From: Primorskyibacter marinus
Lineage (GTDB): Bacteria > Pseudomonadota > Alphaproteobacteria > Rhodobacterales > Rhodobacteraceae
Reading direction: 5' to 3'
Length of the DNA stretch: 64,000 nucleotides
Assembly (NCBI RefSeq): GCF_003313245.1
Contig: NZ_QJSD01000015.1
Location: 1 to 64,000 of the forward strand
Shown: positions 8,967 through 17,446 of the stretch, piece after piece
Position numbering within the stretch: the stretch's first letter is position 1
Layout: every line of letters starts with the position of its first letter
Notes under the pieces: model-generated
Databases searched by the model: none
Told to the model about the DNA's origin: nothing
Seen by the model: the letters and a program-made list of their open reading frames with translations, nothing else
Made by a program: the position numbers and the translations under genes

Positions 8967-9007
8967 TGTAACGAAGCGTAAAGGCCAGAACGCAACGAGT
9001 GTAACGA
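8967..9007 (+). promoter_or_regulatory. Candidate upstream activator site: direct repeat TGTAACGA
   Basis: TGTAACGA occurs at 8967-8974 and again at 9000-9007, 33 bases apart (about three helical turns). Together they lie 140-180 bases upstream of the -24/-12 promoter, a usual distance for sigma-54 enhancer sites. The stretch between them and the promoter (9050-9120) is AT-rich, as expected for a bendable or IHF-bound region. Binding by the activator encoded at 24308 is inference. Confidence 0.4.
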
Positions 9008-9146
9008 TATGCGACAATGTGCCTCGGGCGTTTGAATGCTTCGCACCGCCGAAAAATTACGCCGCAATTTTTTATAGCTAAAAAAGTACCGTATTTTCAG
9101 AGCGTTAAGAATTATTTGGTGACCAAGAGGCGCATTTCTCGAAATC

Positions 9147-9161
9147 TGGAACATGCCTTGC
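9147..9161 (+). promoter_or_regulatory. Sigma-54 (-24/-12) promoter of the monooxygenase operon
   Basis: TGGAAC-ATGCC-TTGC matches the sigma-54 consensus TGGCAC-N5-TTGC at all but one position, with the invariant GG and GC correctly spaced. Transcription would start near 9173, leaving a leader of about 245 bases before mimA that contains a short open frame. An activator of the sigma-54 class is encoded at the end of the locus. Confidence 0.8.
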
Positions 9162-9235
9162 CACAAGAGAGGCACAAGATGCGAGCGTCCAACCAAACAG
9201 GGGCGGCTCAAAGAACGAAGGATAGGGAGAGAGGC

Positions 9236-9421
9236 ATGCGTCCCGGCGCAGGCCGCAAGCGCCAACGGGCGCAGCAGCGGGCATTGTCCATCTTCAAAAC
9301 CTTTGCCGAGAAACCGGTGCCTGTCCGTCACATAACGGCAGGTGCTCACATGAAACGGCAAAAGCCGCCAACGGGTGGTCGGGCAACCGGCCCCAGAGCT
9401 TTAAGGAGGCTCATGGCATGA
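9236..9421 (+). CDS. Possible 61-residue basic leader peptide, coupled to mimA
   Basis: This frame lies wholly inside the leader of the sigma-54 transcript. It is preceded by ATAGGGAGAGAGG and ends in an ATGA overlap with the mimA start, so its translation would deliver ribosomes to mimA. The product is rich in Arg and Lys (MRPGAGRKRQRAQQRALS at the start, RALRRLMA at the end) and has no known domain. MimA also has its own Shine-Dalgarno (AAGGAGG, 9402-9408) inside this frame. Whether the peptide is made, or the frame is fortuitous, cannot be told from one sequence. Confidence 0.4.
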   Translation: MRPGAGRKRQRAQQRALSIFKTFAEKPVPVRHITAGAHMKRQKPPTGGRATGPRALRRLMA

Positions 9422-11082
9422 CTTTGACGCTTAACAAGATCACGTCGCAACGTGGTATCTCGGTTGGGGAGGCAACTAAGAAGATTTCCGACTTGGGATG
9501 GAATCCTTCCTATGTTCAGGAAGCCAGCACATATCCGACGGACTACAAGATTACCAAAGCCCCGCGCGACCCGATGAAACAGGTTCTGCGGTCCTATTTT
9601 CCGATGGAAGAAGAAAAGGACAACCGGGTTTACGGTGCGCTTGATGCCGCGCTTCGCGGCGACATGTTCCGCAATGTGGAGCCGCGCTGGATCGAATGGA
9701 TGAAGCTGTTCCTCGGGATCATCCCGTTTCCGGAAATTTCGGCTGCGCGTTCGATGGCAATGGTGGCCCGTCTGGCCCCGGGCGAGGATCTGCGCACCGG
9801 CTTTACCATGCAGATGGTCGATGAATTCCGTCACTCCACGATTCAGATGAACCTGAAAAAGTGGTATATGGAAAACTACATCGACCCGGCCGGTTTCGAC
9901 ATCACGGAAGAAGCCTTTGGCAAGTGCTATGCCACGACGATCGGACGCCAGTTCGGTGAGGGTTTCATCACCGGCGACACAATGACCGCCGCATGCATGT
10001 ATTTGACCGTGGTTGCCGAAACCGCGTTTACCAATACGCTGTTTGTGGCCATGCCCTCCGAGGCGGCGCGGAATGGTGACTACGCGCTGCCGACGGTGTT
10101 CCTGTCAGTGCAGTCGGACGAAAGCCGCCACATCGGGAACGGCCATTCGCTCTTGATGGCCGCGTTGAAGGAGCCGGAGAACCACCTGCTGCTGGAGCGC
10201 GACCTGCGCTATGCCTTCTGGCAGAACCACGCAATCGTTGACGCCGCCGTCGGGACGATCATCGAATACGGCACCACGAACCGCGACAAGGACAAGGAAT
10301 CCTATGCGGAAATGTGGCATCGCTGGATTTTTGAAGACTACTACCGGACGTATATGCTGCCGCTCGAAAAATACGGCGTGAAGGTGCATCACGACGACGT
10401 GCAGGAAGCCTGGAAGCGGATCACCGAGAAGAACTATGTCCATAAGGTTGCACAGTTCTTTGCGGTCGGCTGGCCCGTGAACTTCTGGCGGATCGAAGCC
10501 CAGACCGAAAAGGACTTCGAGTGGTTCGAGCACAAGTATCCCGGCTGGTATGCCGAGTTTGGCGACTTCTGGAAATGGTATGGCAAGCTGTCCAAACCGG
10601 GCGAGACCATCATCACCTTCAACGAAGACACCGGCTATGTCTATCCGCACCGTTGCTGGTCCTGCCTGGTGCCGTGCCTCATCCGTGAAGATATGGTTGT
10701 CGACGAGATCGACGGCGAGTTGCACACCTTTGCGCACGAGTTGGATCGCTGGACTGCGGTCGAGGCCTTCTCGGATGAATTCCAGGGGCGTCCGACACCG
10801 GCCATGGGCAAATTCTCGGGCAAGCGTGAGTGGGAAAGCGTCTATGATGGCTGGGATCTGGCAGATGCCATCAAGGATCTCAACTTTGTCCGCGAAGACG
10901 GCGAAACACTGGTGCCACAGCCACACCTGCGCTTCGACAACAAGGACATGTGGAAGCTTGAGCATGTTCGCGGTCACACGCTGCGCTCGCCGCTCAACAT
11001 GCTTCGCGGCATGTCAGAGACAGATCGTGCAGCCCATGTTGCCGAGTATCAGGCGGGTTTCACCATCAATCCATGCAACTGA
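9418..11082 (+). CDS. mimA: Propane 2-monooxygenase-type di-iron hydroxylase, large subunit
   Basis: 554 residues, normal for the family. It carries both halves of the carboxylate-bridged di-iron site: DEFRH (Glu136, His139) and DESRH (Glu235, His238), with Glu106 and Glu201 as the likely remaining ligands. The subunit activates O2 and inserts one oxygen into a small alkane, ketone or phenol. Order large subunit, reductase, small subunit, coupling protein, followed by amidohydrolase, DUF59, GroEL and alcohol dehydrogenase, is that of the actinobacterial prm/mim operons that oxidise propane at C2 and, in mycobacteria, also acetone and phenol. The exact substrate here is inferred. A strong AAGGAGG precedes the start and the start overlaps the leader ORF. 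Confidence 0.93.
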   Translation: MTLTLNKITSQRGISVGEATKKISDLGWNPSYVQEASTYPTDYKITKAPRDPMKQVLRSYFPMEEEKDNRVYGALDAALRGDMFRNVEPRWIEWMKLFLGIIPFPEISAARSMAMVARLAPGEDLRTGFTMQMVDEFRHSTIQMNLKKWYMENYIDPAGFDITEEAFGKCYATTIGRQFGEGFITGDTMTAACMYLTVVAETAFTNTLFVAMPSEAARNGDYALPTVFLSVQSDESRHIGNGHSLLMAALKEPENHLLLERDLRYAFWQNHAIVDAAVGTIIEYGTTNRDKDKESYAEMWHRWIFEDYYRTYMLPLEKYGVKVHHDDVQEAWKRITEKNYVHKVAQFFAVGWPVNFWRIEAQTEKDFEWFEHKYPGWYAEFGDFWKWYGKLSKPGETIITFNEDTGYVYPHRCWSCLVPCLIREDMVVDEIDGELHTFAHELDRWTAVEAFSDEFQGRPTPAMGKFSGKREWESVYDGWDLADAIKDLNFVREDGETLVPQPHLRFDNKDMWKLEHVRGHTLRSPLNMLRGMSETDRAAHVAEYQAGFTINPCN

Positions 11083-11161
11083 TTGCAGAAAATGCGGGGG
11101 CCGTTTGCGCGGCCTCCGTCCCCAGTGCGCATATCTGCGCGCAGCGGCAAGGGAGAGAGAA

Positions 11162-12220
11162 ATGACGGACACTTACAACGTCCGATTGGAGCCGGTCGGC
11201 GTGGAATTCGAGGTTGAGGAAGACGAGACAGTCCTCGATGCGGCATTCCGCCAGGGCATCGCGTTGCCCCACGGATGCAAGGAAGGGCAGTGTTCCGCCT
11301 GCAAATGCGTTCAGTTGGACGGTGAATCGGAGATGATGAAATACTCCACGTTTGCCCTGAATGACATGGAAAAGGACAGCGGCCACATTCTGATGTGCCG
11401 GACCCTGGCATATAGCGATCTCGAAATCGAGCTTTTGAATTTTGACGAGGAACTCCTGTCGAAATCCATTCCAGTGAAGCAGTTTTCCGGCAAGATCGTC
11501 GATTTTCACAAACTGACCCATGATATTCGCGGTGTCCAAATCGAACTGGATGCGCCTTTGAAATTCTGGGCGGGTCAATATGTCGACATCACGGTCAAAA
11601 CAGAAATGGGGGAGGAGATTACGCGCTCGTTCTCCATGGCAAATCCGCCGAGCAAAACCCAAAACCTCGGCTTCATCATCAAAAAATATCCAGACGGGAG
11701 GTTTTCAAACGAACTCGACGACGGAGGCATCAAAGTCGGCGTCGACGTCAAAATCGAAGGCCCCTACGGAATGTGCTTCCGAAGAGACAACCGACAAGGA
11801 CCGGTGATCTTGGTTGGCGCAGGTTCGGGTATGTCGCCGGTTTGGTCGATACTGAACGATCAGATCACCAGCGGCGAAGATCGTCCAATCTACTTCTTCT
11901 ATGGCGCGCGGTCGCAGGATGACCTGTTCAAGCTGGACGAAATAGATGCGCTGACCACTGCGCATTCCAACGTCGAATTCATTCCGGTGCTCAGCCATGC
12001 GGATGATGACGCAAGCTGGACTGGCGAGCGCGGCTTTGTTCACGAATGCGTCGACGCGCGGCTGAAGGCTTTGGGGATCGACGGCGACGGAGATGTGTAT
12101 GCCTGTGGACCGCCACCGATGATCGATGCGCTGACGCCTGTGCTGTTCATGCATGACTTCGATACCGATCGCATTTTCTACGATAAATTCACGCCCACTT
12201 CCGGTTCTTCGGGCCACTGA
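11162..12220 (+). CDS. mimB: Monooxygenase reductase (2Fe-2S / FAD / NAD)
   Basis: 352 residues in the usual three-part layout. An N-terminal plant-type ferredoxin domain has Cys39, Cys44, Cys47 and Cys79 as 2Fe-2S ligands (HGCKEGQCSACKC and LMCR). An FAD domain follows with RSFSMANPP, then an NAD domain with GAGSGMSP and CGPPPMIDA. It passes electrons from NADH through FAD and the iron-sulfur cluster to the hydroxylase. GGGAGAG precedes the start. It lies 79 bases after mimA, within the same operon. Confidence 0.93.
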   Translation: MTDTYNVRLEPVGVEFEVEEDETVLDAAFRQGIALPHGCKEGQCSACKCVQLDGESEMMKYSTFALNDMEKDSGHILMCRTLAYSDLEIELLNFDEELLSKSIPVKQFSGKIVDFHKLTHDIRGVQIELDAPLKFWAGQYVDITVKTEMGEEITRSFSMANPPSKTQNLGFIIKKYPDGRFSNELDDGGIKVGVDVKIEGPYGMCFRRDNRQGPVILVGAGSGMSPVWSILNDQITSGEDRPIYFFYGARSQDDLFKLDEIDALTTAHSNVEFIPVLSHADDDASWTGERGFVHECVDARLKALGIDGDGDVYACGPPPMIDALTPVLFMHDFDTDRIFYDKFTPTSGSSGH

Positions 12221-12268
12221 TTTCGGCCTGAACGCTAGTGACGTGATACCAACCAAAGGGAGGCTACA

Positions 12269-13330
12269 ATGGTAGCGACATCCAGCTCTATCAGTTCCGG
12301 TGCCGCAGGTTCCGCACAATTCGTCGGCTCGAACAGCCGCAAGTACAACTACTTTGAACCGCGCGGGAAACGCGCGACCCACTACGAAGACGTGACTGTC
12401 GACGTGCAACCAGATCCCGAACGCTATTTGATCCAGGATTGGATCATAGAATTCGAAGGTGGCAAGGGCGGCGGCGCATATACCAAAGACAGCACCGCAG
12501 CCAAGTCGAGCAACTGGCACGCGTTCCGCGCCCCTGATCAGGAATGGGAGCGGACCCACTATCAGCGTCAGTCCAAGATCGAAACCATGGTGCAGCACGT
12601 CATCACCAATGCCCGCAAAGCAGGTGCACACAAGTCCTTTGACAAGGTCTGGCAGGCGGTTCTGCAAAAGCATCTGGGTGCCTGGAAGCATGCGGAATTC
12701 GGCCTTGGTACCTCGCTCATGCAGGCGCAGCGCTATGGCTTCACGCAGATGATCAACAACGCCACGTTGACCAACTCGTCCTACAAGATGCGTCTGGCAC
12801 AGGACATCACGTTGTATCTGGCCGAAATCGGCATGGACATTGATGGCTGGAACGACGACCTGGGAAAAACGACCTGGCTGGAAGATCCGATCTGGCAACC
12901 GACGCGCGAGGCGATCGAGACGATCATGGGCTCGGAGGATTACCTCGAGCAGTATTTCGCGATCAACATCGTGTTCGAGCCGCTGGTGGGGGAACTGCTG
13001 CGCTCGGGCTTCTTCATGCAGGCGGCAGCGGCAAACAACGACTTCATCACGCCGCCGGTGATTTCGGCTGCCGAGGCGGACTACGAGCGCAATCTCGCGA
13101 ATACGGTTGACCTGATCTACCTGCTCGCCAACGACGAAGAGTACGGGGCTCAGAACAAGGCCCTGTTCAAGTCATGGCTGAAAAAGCACGGCGATCTCGC
13201 GCATAAGGCCGCCGCCGCGTTGCAGCCGATCTGGTCGCAACCGCATTCCAAACCGGTTTCCTTCGAGGACGTCAAAGCCGTCTCGCAAGAGCGTATCGGT
13301 CAGATCGTCGCCGAGCTGGGTCTCGAGTAA
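12269..13330 (+). CDS. mimC: Monooxygenase hydroxylase, small (beta) subunit
   Basis: 353 residues, related in fold to the large subunit but without the two ExxH iron motifs, as expected for the structural beta subunit. Recognisable family text includes NSRKYNYFEPRGKRATHYED near the N-terminus and KHLGAWKHAEFGLGTSLMQAQRYG in the middle. It forms the hydroxylase core together with MimA. AAAGGGAGG lies just upstream of the ATG. It sits between reductase and coupling protein, the typical order for this monooxygenase group. Confidence 0.92.
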   Translation: MVATSSSISSGAAGSAQFVGSNSRKYNYFEPRGKRATHYEDVTVDVQPDPERYLIQDWIIEFEGGKGGGAYTKDSTAAKSSNWHAFRAPDQEWERTHYQRQSKIETMVQHVITNARKAGAHKSFDKVWQAVLQKHLGAWKHAEFGLGTSLMQAQRYGFTQMINNATLTNSSYKMRLAQDITLYLAEIGMDIDGWNDDLGKTTWLEDPIWQPTREAIETIMGSEDYLEQYFAINIVFEPLVGELLRSGFFMQAAAANNDFITPPVISAAEADYERNLANTVDLIYLLANDEEYGAQNKALFKSWLKKHGDLAHKAAAALQPIWSQPHSKPVSFEDVKAVSQERIGQIVAELGLE

Positions 13331-13352
13331 GCCTCTGAAAAGGAATTAAATT

Positions 13353-13727
13353 ATGTCTAGCATTGCGCGTGACTCATCCAACCAGAACATCTTCAAGTCG
13401 ATGAAGGACATCGACCTGACCTCGCGCGAGGTCTCTCACCAGTGCGGTGTCACCATGAACGACAGCGTCGAGGCTCGTGCCATCGCCGAGTTCATGGAGG
13501 AGAACGATCCCAAGGTGACGATCACCTACAACCCGGCGACCATCCGCATCGACGGCGAGGGCAAGCTGATCTTCAAGATGAGCGAGATCACCGAGTTTCT
13601 GGGGCGTGAGATGACAGCCGAGACCTTCGAGGTCAACACCTCGACCCACTATGGCCGGATGGTTCGGGTCGATGACGACACCGTTATCCTGTTCGGCGAC
13701 ATGAACGAGGTCATGGAATACATCTGA
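13353..13727 (+). CDS. mimD: Monooxygenase coupling (effector) protein
   Basis: 124 residues, the MmoB/DmpM family. The family core is clear: VSHQCGVTMNDSVEARAIAEFM, then a strand-rich middle and a short C-terminal end (FGDMNEVMEYI). The protein has no cofactor; it binds the hydroxylase and tunes O2 activation and substrate access. It is preceded by AAAAGGAATT, 22 bases after mimC. A stem-loop follows it and may separate the four structural genes from the accessory genes. Confidence 0.92.
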   Translation: MSSIARDSSNQNIFKSMKDIDLTSREVSHQCGVTMNDSVEARAIAEFMEENDPKVTITYNPATIRIDGEGKLIFKMSEITEFLGREMTAETFEVNTSTHYGRMVRVDDDTVILFGDMNEVMEYI

Positions 13728-13742
13728 TCTGCCTCTGAACAC

Positions 13743-13773
13743 GTCCAGGGCCTGCACAGCAAAGGCCCCGGAC
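13743..13773 (+). promoter_or_regulatory. Stem-loop after mimD
   Basis: GTCCAGGGCCT at 13743-13753 pairs with AGGCCCCGGAC at 13763-13773 with one mismatch; loop of nine bases. No U-run follows, so it is more likely a stability or processing element, or a weak attenuator, than a full terminator. It lies between mimABCD and the accessory genes. Confidence 0.5.
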
Positions 13774-13812
13774 ATCCGACAGGATACTCAGCGAAAAGCA
13801 AGGGAGGACACC

Positions 13813-14838
13813 ATGTTCAAAACACCCGATGGAAGAGAGATCTTCGTTCTCGACAGTCATGTCCATTATTGGGACGCCAGCCCGGAAAACCAAACCAACG
13901 TACAAGGCAGGCAATTCATTGATTGTTTCTATGCGTATCACACCAACCTCAGCCCCGAAGATCAGCTTTGGGAAAAGGCAAAATTCGAGAAGTACAGCGA
14001 AGAGGACATCTACCGCGATCTTTTCGTCGATGGGCCTGACGATATGGCGATCGTCCAGTCGACCTATCTGAAGGAATTCTACAACAACGGCTTTTCGTCG
14101 ATCGAGCGCAGCACGTCGATGGCCGAACGCCATCCTGAACGTTTCATCGTCAACGGCTCCTTCGATCCCCGCGATGGTGAAAAGGCGCTGGAATACATCC
14201 ACTACATGAAAGAAACGTTCGATATAAAGGGCGTGAAGATGTACACGGCCGAGTGGAATGGCGACAGTAAAGGTTGGGCGCTGAATGATCCGGCGGCCTA
14301 CAAATGCTTTGAACTGTGCGAAAAGCTGGGCATCAAGAACGTCCATGTCCACAAAGGCCCAACAATCAGGCCGCTGTCGAAAGATGCGTTTGACGTTCAC
14401 GATGTGGATCACGCTGCGACTGATTTCGTAAACCTTAACTGGATCATCGAACATTGCGGTCTGCCGCGGCTGGACGATTTCTGCTGGATCGCGACGCAGG
14501 AGACGAATGTCTACGCCGGTCTTGCCGTCGCGATGCCGTTCGTCCACTCGCGTCCGCGCTACTTTGGCGAGGTGATGGCCGAATTGTTGTGGTGGGTCGG
14601 CGAAGACAAGCTGCTTTTCGGCTCGGATTACGCGATCTGGACCCCGCAATGGCTGGTCGAGCAATTCTGGGACTATCAGATCCCCGAAGACATCGCGGCA
14701 GAGCGTGGTGGGGTGCAACTGACAGACGAGGTGAAGGAAAAGATCCTCGGCCTCAATGCAGCAAAGCTCTATGACATTGATGTTGCGCAAAAGCGGGCCC
14801 AACTGGCCGGTGTTCCCGTTCAAATTGCGGCGGAGTGA
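13813..14838 (+). CDS. Amidohydrolase-superfamily protein of the mim operon
   Basis: 341 residues, amidohydrolase-2 type TIM barrel. Metal ligands are in place: HVH at residues 16-18, VHVH in the middle, IEHCG, and the final Asp in FGSDYA. A member of this family is a standard part of prm/mim operons, where its role in monooxygenase maturation or in the pathway is not settled. GGGAGG precedes the start at a good distance, and the stop is four bases before the next start, so the two are probably co-translated. Confidence 0.85.
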   Translation: MFKTPDGREIFVLDSHVHYWDASPENQTNVQGRQFIDCFYAYHTNLSPEDQLWEKAKFEKYSEEDIYRDLFVDGPDDMAIVQSTYLKEFYNNGFSSIERSTSMAERHPERFIVNGSFDPRDGEKALEYIHYMKETFDIKGVKMYTAEWNGDSKGWALNDPAAYKCFELCEKLGIKNVHVHKGPTIRPLSKDAFDVHDVDHAATDFVNLNWIIEHCGLPRLDDFCWIATQETNVYAGLAVAMPFVHSRPRYFGEVMAELLWWVGEDKLLFGSDYAIWTPQWLVEQFWDYQIPEDIAAERGGVQLTDEVKEKILGLNAAKLYDIDVAQKRAQLAGVPVQIAAE

Positions 14839-14842
14839 TCCG

Positions 14843-15646
14843 ATGTTGGTCGCCAATCTTATGGCGGAACTGGAAATGGATGTCTGGAACCGTCTCGATG
14901 CCGTGACCGACCCTGAACTCGACGAACCCATCACCGATATGGGTTTCGTCGAGAGGGTCGAGGTGACGGATGCGAAAATGGTGCGGGTCGAGTTCCGGCT
15001 TCCGACCTACTGGTGTTCGCCCAATTTCGCGTTTCTTATGGCGTTTGGAATTCGCCAGGAGGTGATGTCGCTGCCTTGGGTGGTCGAAGCCACGGTGCAA
15101 CTCAATGATCACTGCTTCAATGACCAGGTCAATGCCGGGGTCAACAGTGGTCGAAGCTACCATGACATCTTTGCCGAAAACTGTGAGGGTGCCGATCTGG
15201 ATGAGGTGGTGATGAAGTTCCTGGCCAAGGCGTTCGACCGCCGACAGGAAACCGTGCTTCTGGGCTTGCAGGGTCTTGGCCTTGCCCCGGCTGACATCGT
15301 TTCAATGACGCTGGGTACGCTTCGGCAGATTCCGTTTCGGGGCGAAGAAGAGCTTCGGCAATTGCCGAGGTATCTTGAGCTGCTTGCGTCGCAAGGCCTT
15401 GCGCAAAACTCGGGCGATCTGGCCTTCCCGACTTGGGGCGGGGATCCGCTTAAACCCGGTAACCTGTCGGATCATCTGGCCCGCCTGCGAAGCACCCGGA
15501 TCAATATGGAGTTCAACGGTGCCCTGTGCCGCGGGCTTGCCAAGACACGCTACAAGGAAGTCGAGATTGGGCCCGACGGACCCACATTGGTTGATTTCAT
15601 AGCGGGGCATGTGCCGCCAAGGGAAGAGACAACCGCCAACAGTTAA
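14843..15646 (+). CDS. DUF59 / iron-sulfur assembly-like protein of the mim operon
   Basis: About 267 residues; start chosen at 14843 (MLVANLMAELEMD), just after the stop of the amidohydrolase. The N-terminal third is a DUF59 (MIP18-like) domain: VWNRLDAVTDPELDEPITDMGFV, then RLPTYWCSPNF. DUF59 proteins take part in iron or iron-sulfur delivery, so help in loading iron into the hydroxylase or reductase is a reasonable inference. The C-terminal two thirds have no recognised domain. Homologues follow the amidohydrolase gene in actinobacterial prm/mim operons. Confidence 0.8.
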   Translation: MLVANLMAELEMDVWNRLDAVTDPELDEPITDMGFVERVEVTDAKMVRVEFRLPTYWCSPNFAFLMAFGIRQEVMSLPWVVEATVQLNDHCFNDQVNAGVNSGRSYHDIFAENCEGADLDEVVMKFLAKAFDRRQETVLLGLQGLGLAPADIVSMTLGTLRQIPFRGEEELRQLPRYLELLASQGLAQNSGDLAFPTWGGDPLKPGNLSDHLARLRSTRINMEFNGALCRGLAKTRYKEVEIGPDGPTLVDFIAGHVPPREETTANS

Positions 15647-15677
15647 GTAACTGGAAAAGCGAAAATTTTGGGATGAC

Positions 15678-15697
15678 GCCCAGGAAAGTCCCTGGGC
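15678..15697 (+). promoter_or_regulatory. Stem-loop before the chaperonin gene
   Basis: GCCCAGG (15678-15684) pairs perfectly with CCTGGGC (15691-15697) around a six-base loop. It lies immediately upstream of the AAGGAGGAAG ribosome binding site of the GroEL-like gene. It may mark an mRNA processing site or raise the relative yield of the chaperonin. Confidence 0.45.
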
Positions 15698-15711
15698 CGA
15701 AGGAGGAAGAT

Positions 15712-17343
15712 ATGGCTAAACTCATGGTACATGGCAATGTTGCCAGAAATTGTCTTGCACGCGGTGTCGCACGACTTTCAGCGGCAGTGGAGCCCACGCT
15801 GGGACCGAAGGGCCTGAACGCGATGGTGGACCGCCCGGTGGGCACGCCTTTGGTCACGCGTGACGGGGTCAGCATCGCCTCAGAAATTGAGCTGAACGAC
15901 CGGTTCGAAAACATGGGCGCACAGGTTGTCCGCGAAGTGTCGATGCAAACCAACGATGTGGCCGGAGACGGGACAACCACGGCAATCGTTCTGGCAAATG
16001 CACTGATCCAGCGTGGTGTCGATCTGACCGATAGCGGCGTCAAGCCGGTTGACCTGTGTAAGGGAATAGATCTGGCCGTAAGCCGCGTTGTGGATGCGAT
16101 CGACGCCTCGTCGCGCAGTTGCGACGACCATCCTGAATACCTTGAGGCAGTGGCGCGCGTGTCGTCGACCGATCCGAAACTGGGCGAGTTGGTGGCAGAG
16201 GCCTTCCGTCGCGTTGGTCGGGACGGGGTGATCTCTGCCGATTTTGGCGTCACGATCGAGACGACGATGGAAGTCGTCGAAGGCATGTCATTCGAGCGCG
16301 GCTACATCTCGCATCACATGGTCACGGACCGCGAGAACATGGAAGCCATCCTGCGGAAGCCGCTGATCCTTCTGACGGATCAGAAAATCCTCAAGCCGGA
16401 GTTGCTCGATAGCGCGGTCGCTATTGCGGAAAGCGAAAATCGCCCTCTGTTGATCGTGGCAGAAGAGATCGCCCCCGAAGTGGTCATCAAGCTTCTGGAA
16501 AACGGCGGGGCGGGCAAATATCTGATCGTTCATCCGCCGGAATACGGTCATTGGCGGACTGCAATGATGGACGATCTTGCGATCCTGACCGGCGGCGAAG
16601 TCTTGGCCCGCGATCTTGGCAAGAAGATCGAGAATGTCACGAGGGAACAGCTTGGCGGGGCTGAAATGGTTCGCTCGCACGCGTCCGGAACGTCGGTTCT
16701 GCGCGGTGAAGGTGAACCGGATGCCATCGTGGCGCGGCGCAATCAGGTGCAGCGACAGCATGATGCGGCACCGCCGAATATCGACAAGGACAAGCTGCGC
16801 GAACGGTTGTCCAAACTGACTGGTGGCAGTGCGATCATCTATGCCGGCGGGTTCACCCCGGTGGAACAGAAGCGGACGATCCAGCTGATCGAGGATGCGC
16901 TGTGCGCCGTACAAGCAGCGGCAGAGGATGGCGTGGTTGCAGGTGGGGGAACGGCGCTGGCCCAGATCGGATCCTGTCTCGACAACCTTGATGCGTTGGG
17001 GGATGTCGCCAAGGGTATCCAGCTTGTCCGGTCTATACTAAGCGAGCCGGTGCGCCGGATTTCGCGGAATGCAGGCGCAGACGTGGCGGCCGTTGCCCAG
17101 GCAGTGGCCGCGGGTGCCGCGGGTCACGGGTTCAATGCCGCCACAGGAACATTTGGCGATATGTACGAGGCGGGCATCATCGACCCGGCGCGCGTGCCTG
17201 CAAGTGCGTTGGTCAACGCGGCGTCAGTGGCGACGCTGATCCTGACCACCGAGACCCTCGTGGCAGACCTGGATGAAGGCGAGGCCGATCCGACCGAAGG
17301 CCCCGCCCGCGGCGGCGGCGCAGAGCTGCTGGGGCGTGCCTGA
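15712..17343 (+). CDS. mimG: GroEL-like chaperonin dedicated to the monooxygenase
   Basis: 543 residues, full length for Hsp60. The start at 15712 (MAKLMVHGNVARNCLARG) follows AAGGAGGAAG. The nucleotide-binding loop is conserved (VAGDGTTTAIVLANALIQRG, preceded by LGPKGLNAMV). The C-terminus ends GGGAELLGRA and lacks the Gly-Gly-Met tail of housekeeping GroEL, and no GroES gene is present nearby. In Mycobacterium the operon-encoded chaperonin MimG is needed for productive folding of MimA, so the same role is expected here. Confidence 0.9.
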   Translation: MAKLMVHGNVARNCLARGVARLSAAVEPTLGPKGLNAMVDRPVGTPLVTRDGVSIASEIELNDRFENMGAQVVREVSMQTNDVAGDGTTTAIVLANALIQRGVDLTDSGVKPVDLCKGIDLAVSRVVDAIDASSRSCDDHPEYLEAVARVSSTDPKLGELVAEAFRRVGRDGVISADFGVTIETTMEVVEGMSFERGYISHHMVTDRENMEAILRKPLILLTDQKILKPELLDSAVAIAESENRPLLIVAEEIAPEVVIKLLENGGAGKYLIVHPPEYGHWRTAMMDDLAILTGGEVLARDLGKKIENVTREQLGGAEMVRSHASGTSVLRGEGEPDAIVARRNQVQRQHDAAPPNIDKDKLRERLSKLTGGSAIIYAGGFTPVEQKRTIQLIEDALCAVQAAAEDGVVAGGGTALAQIGSCLDNLDALGDVAKGIQLVRSILSEPVRRISRNAGADVAAVAQAVAAGAAGHGFNAATGTFGDMYEAGIIDPARVPASALVNAASVATLILTTETLVADLDEGEADPTEGPARGGGAELLGRA

Positions 17344-17446
17344 CCCGGTGTTCAACAGTATATTGGTCGGCCTTTCGGGGTCGGCCAGTCCAGACAGCGT
17401 GGCCAAGCCGAACAGATAGGCCAGATCAGACGCAGGGAATGAAAAA

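Noticed and set aside
10550-11161. Long plus-strand extension upstream of the reductase gene
   Set aside because: It overlaps the mimA 3' part in another frame; ferredoxin-domain homology begins at the ATG at 11162.
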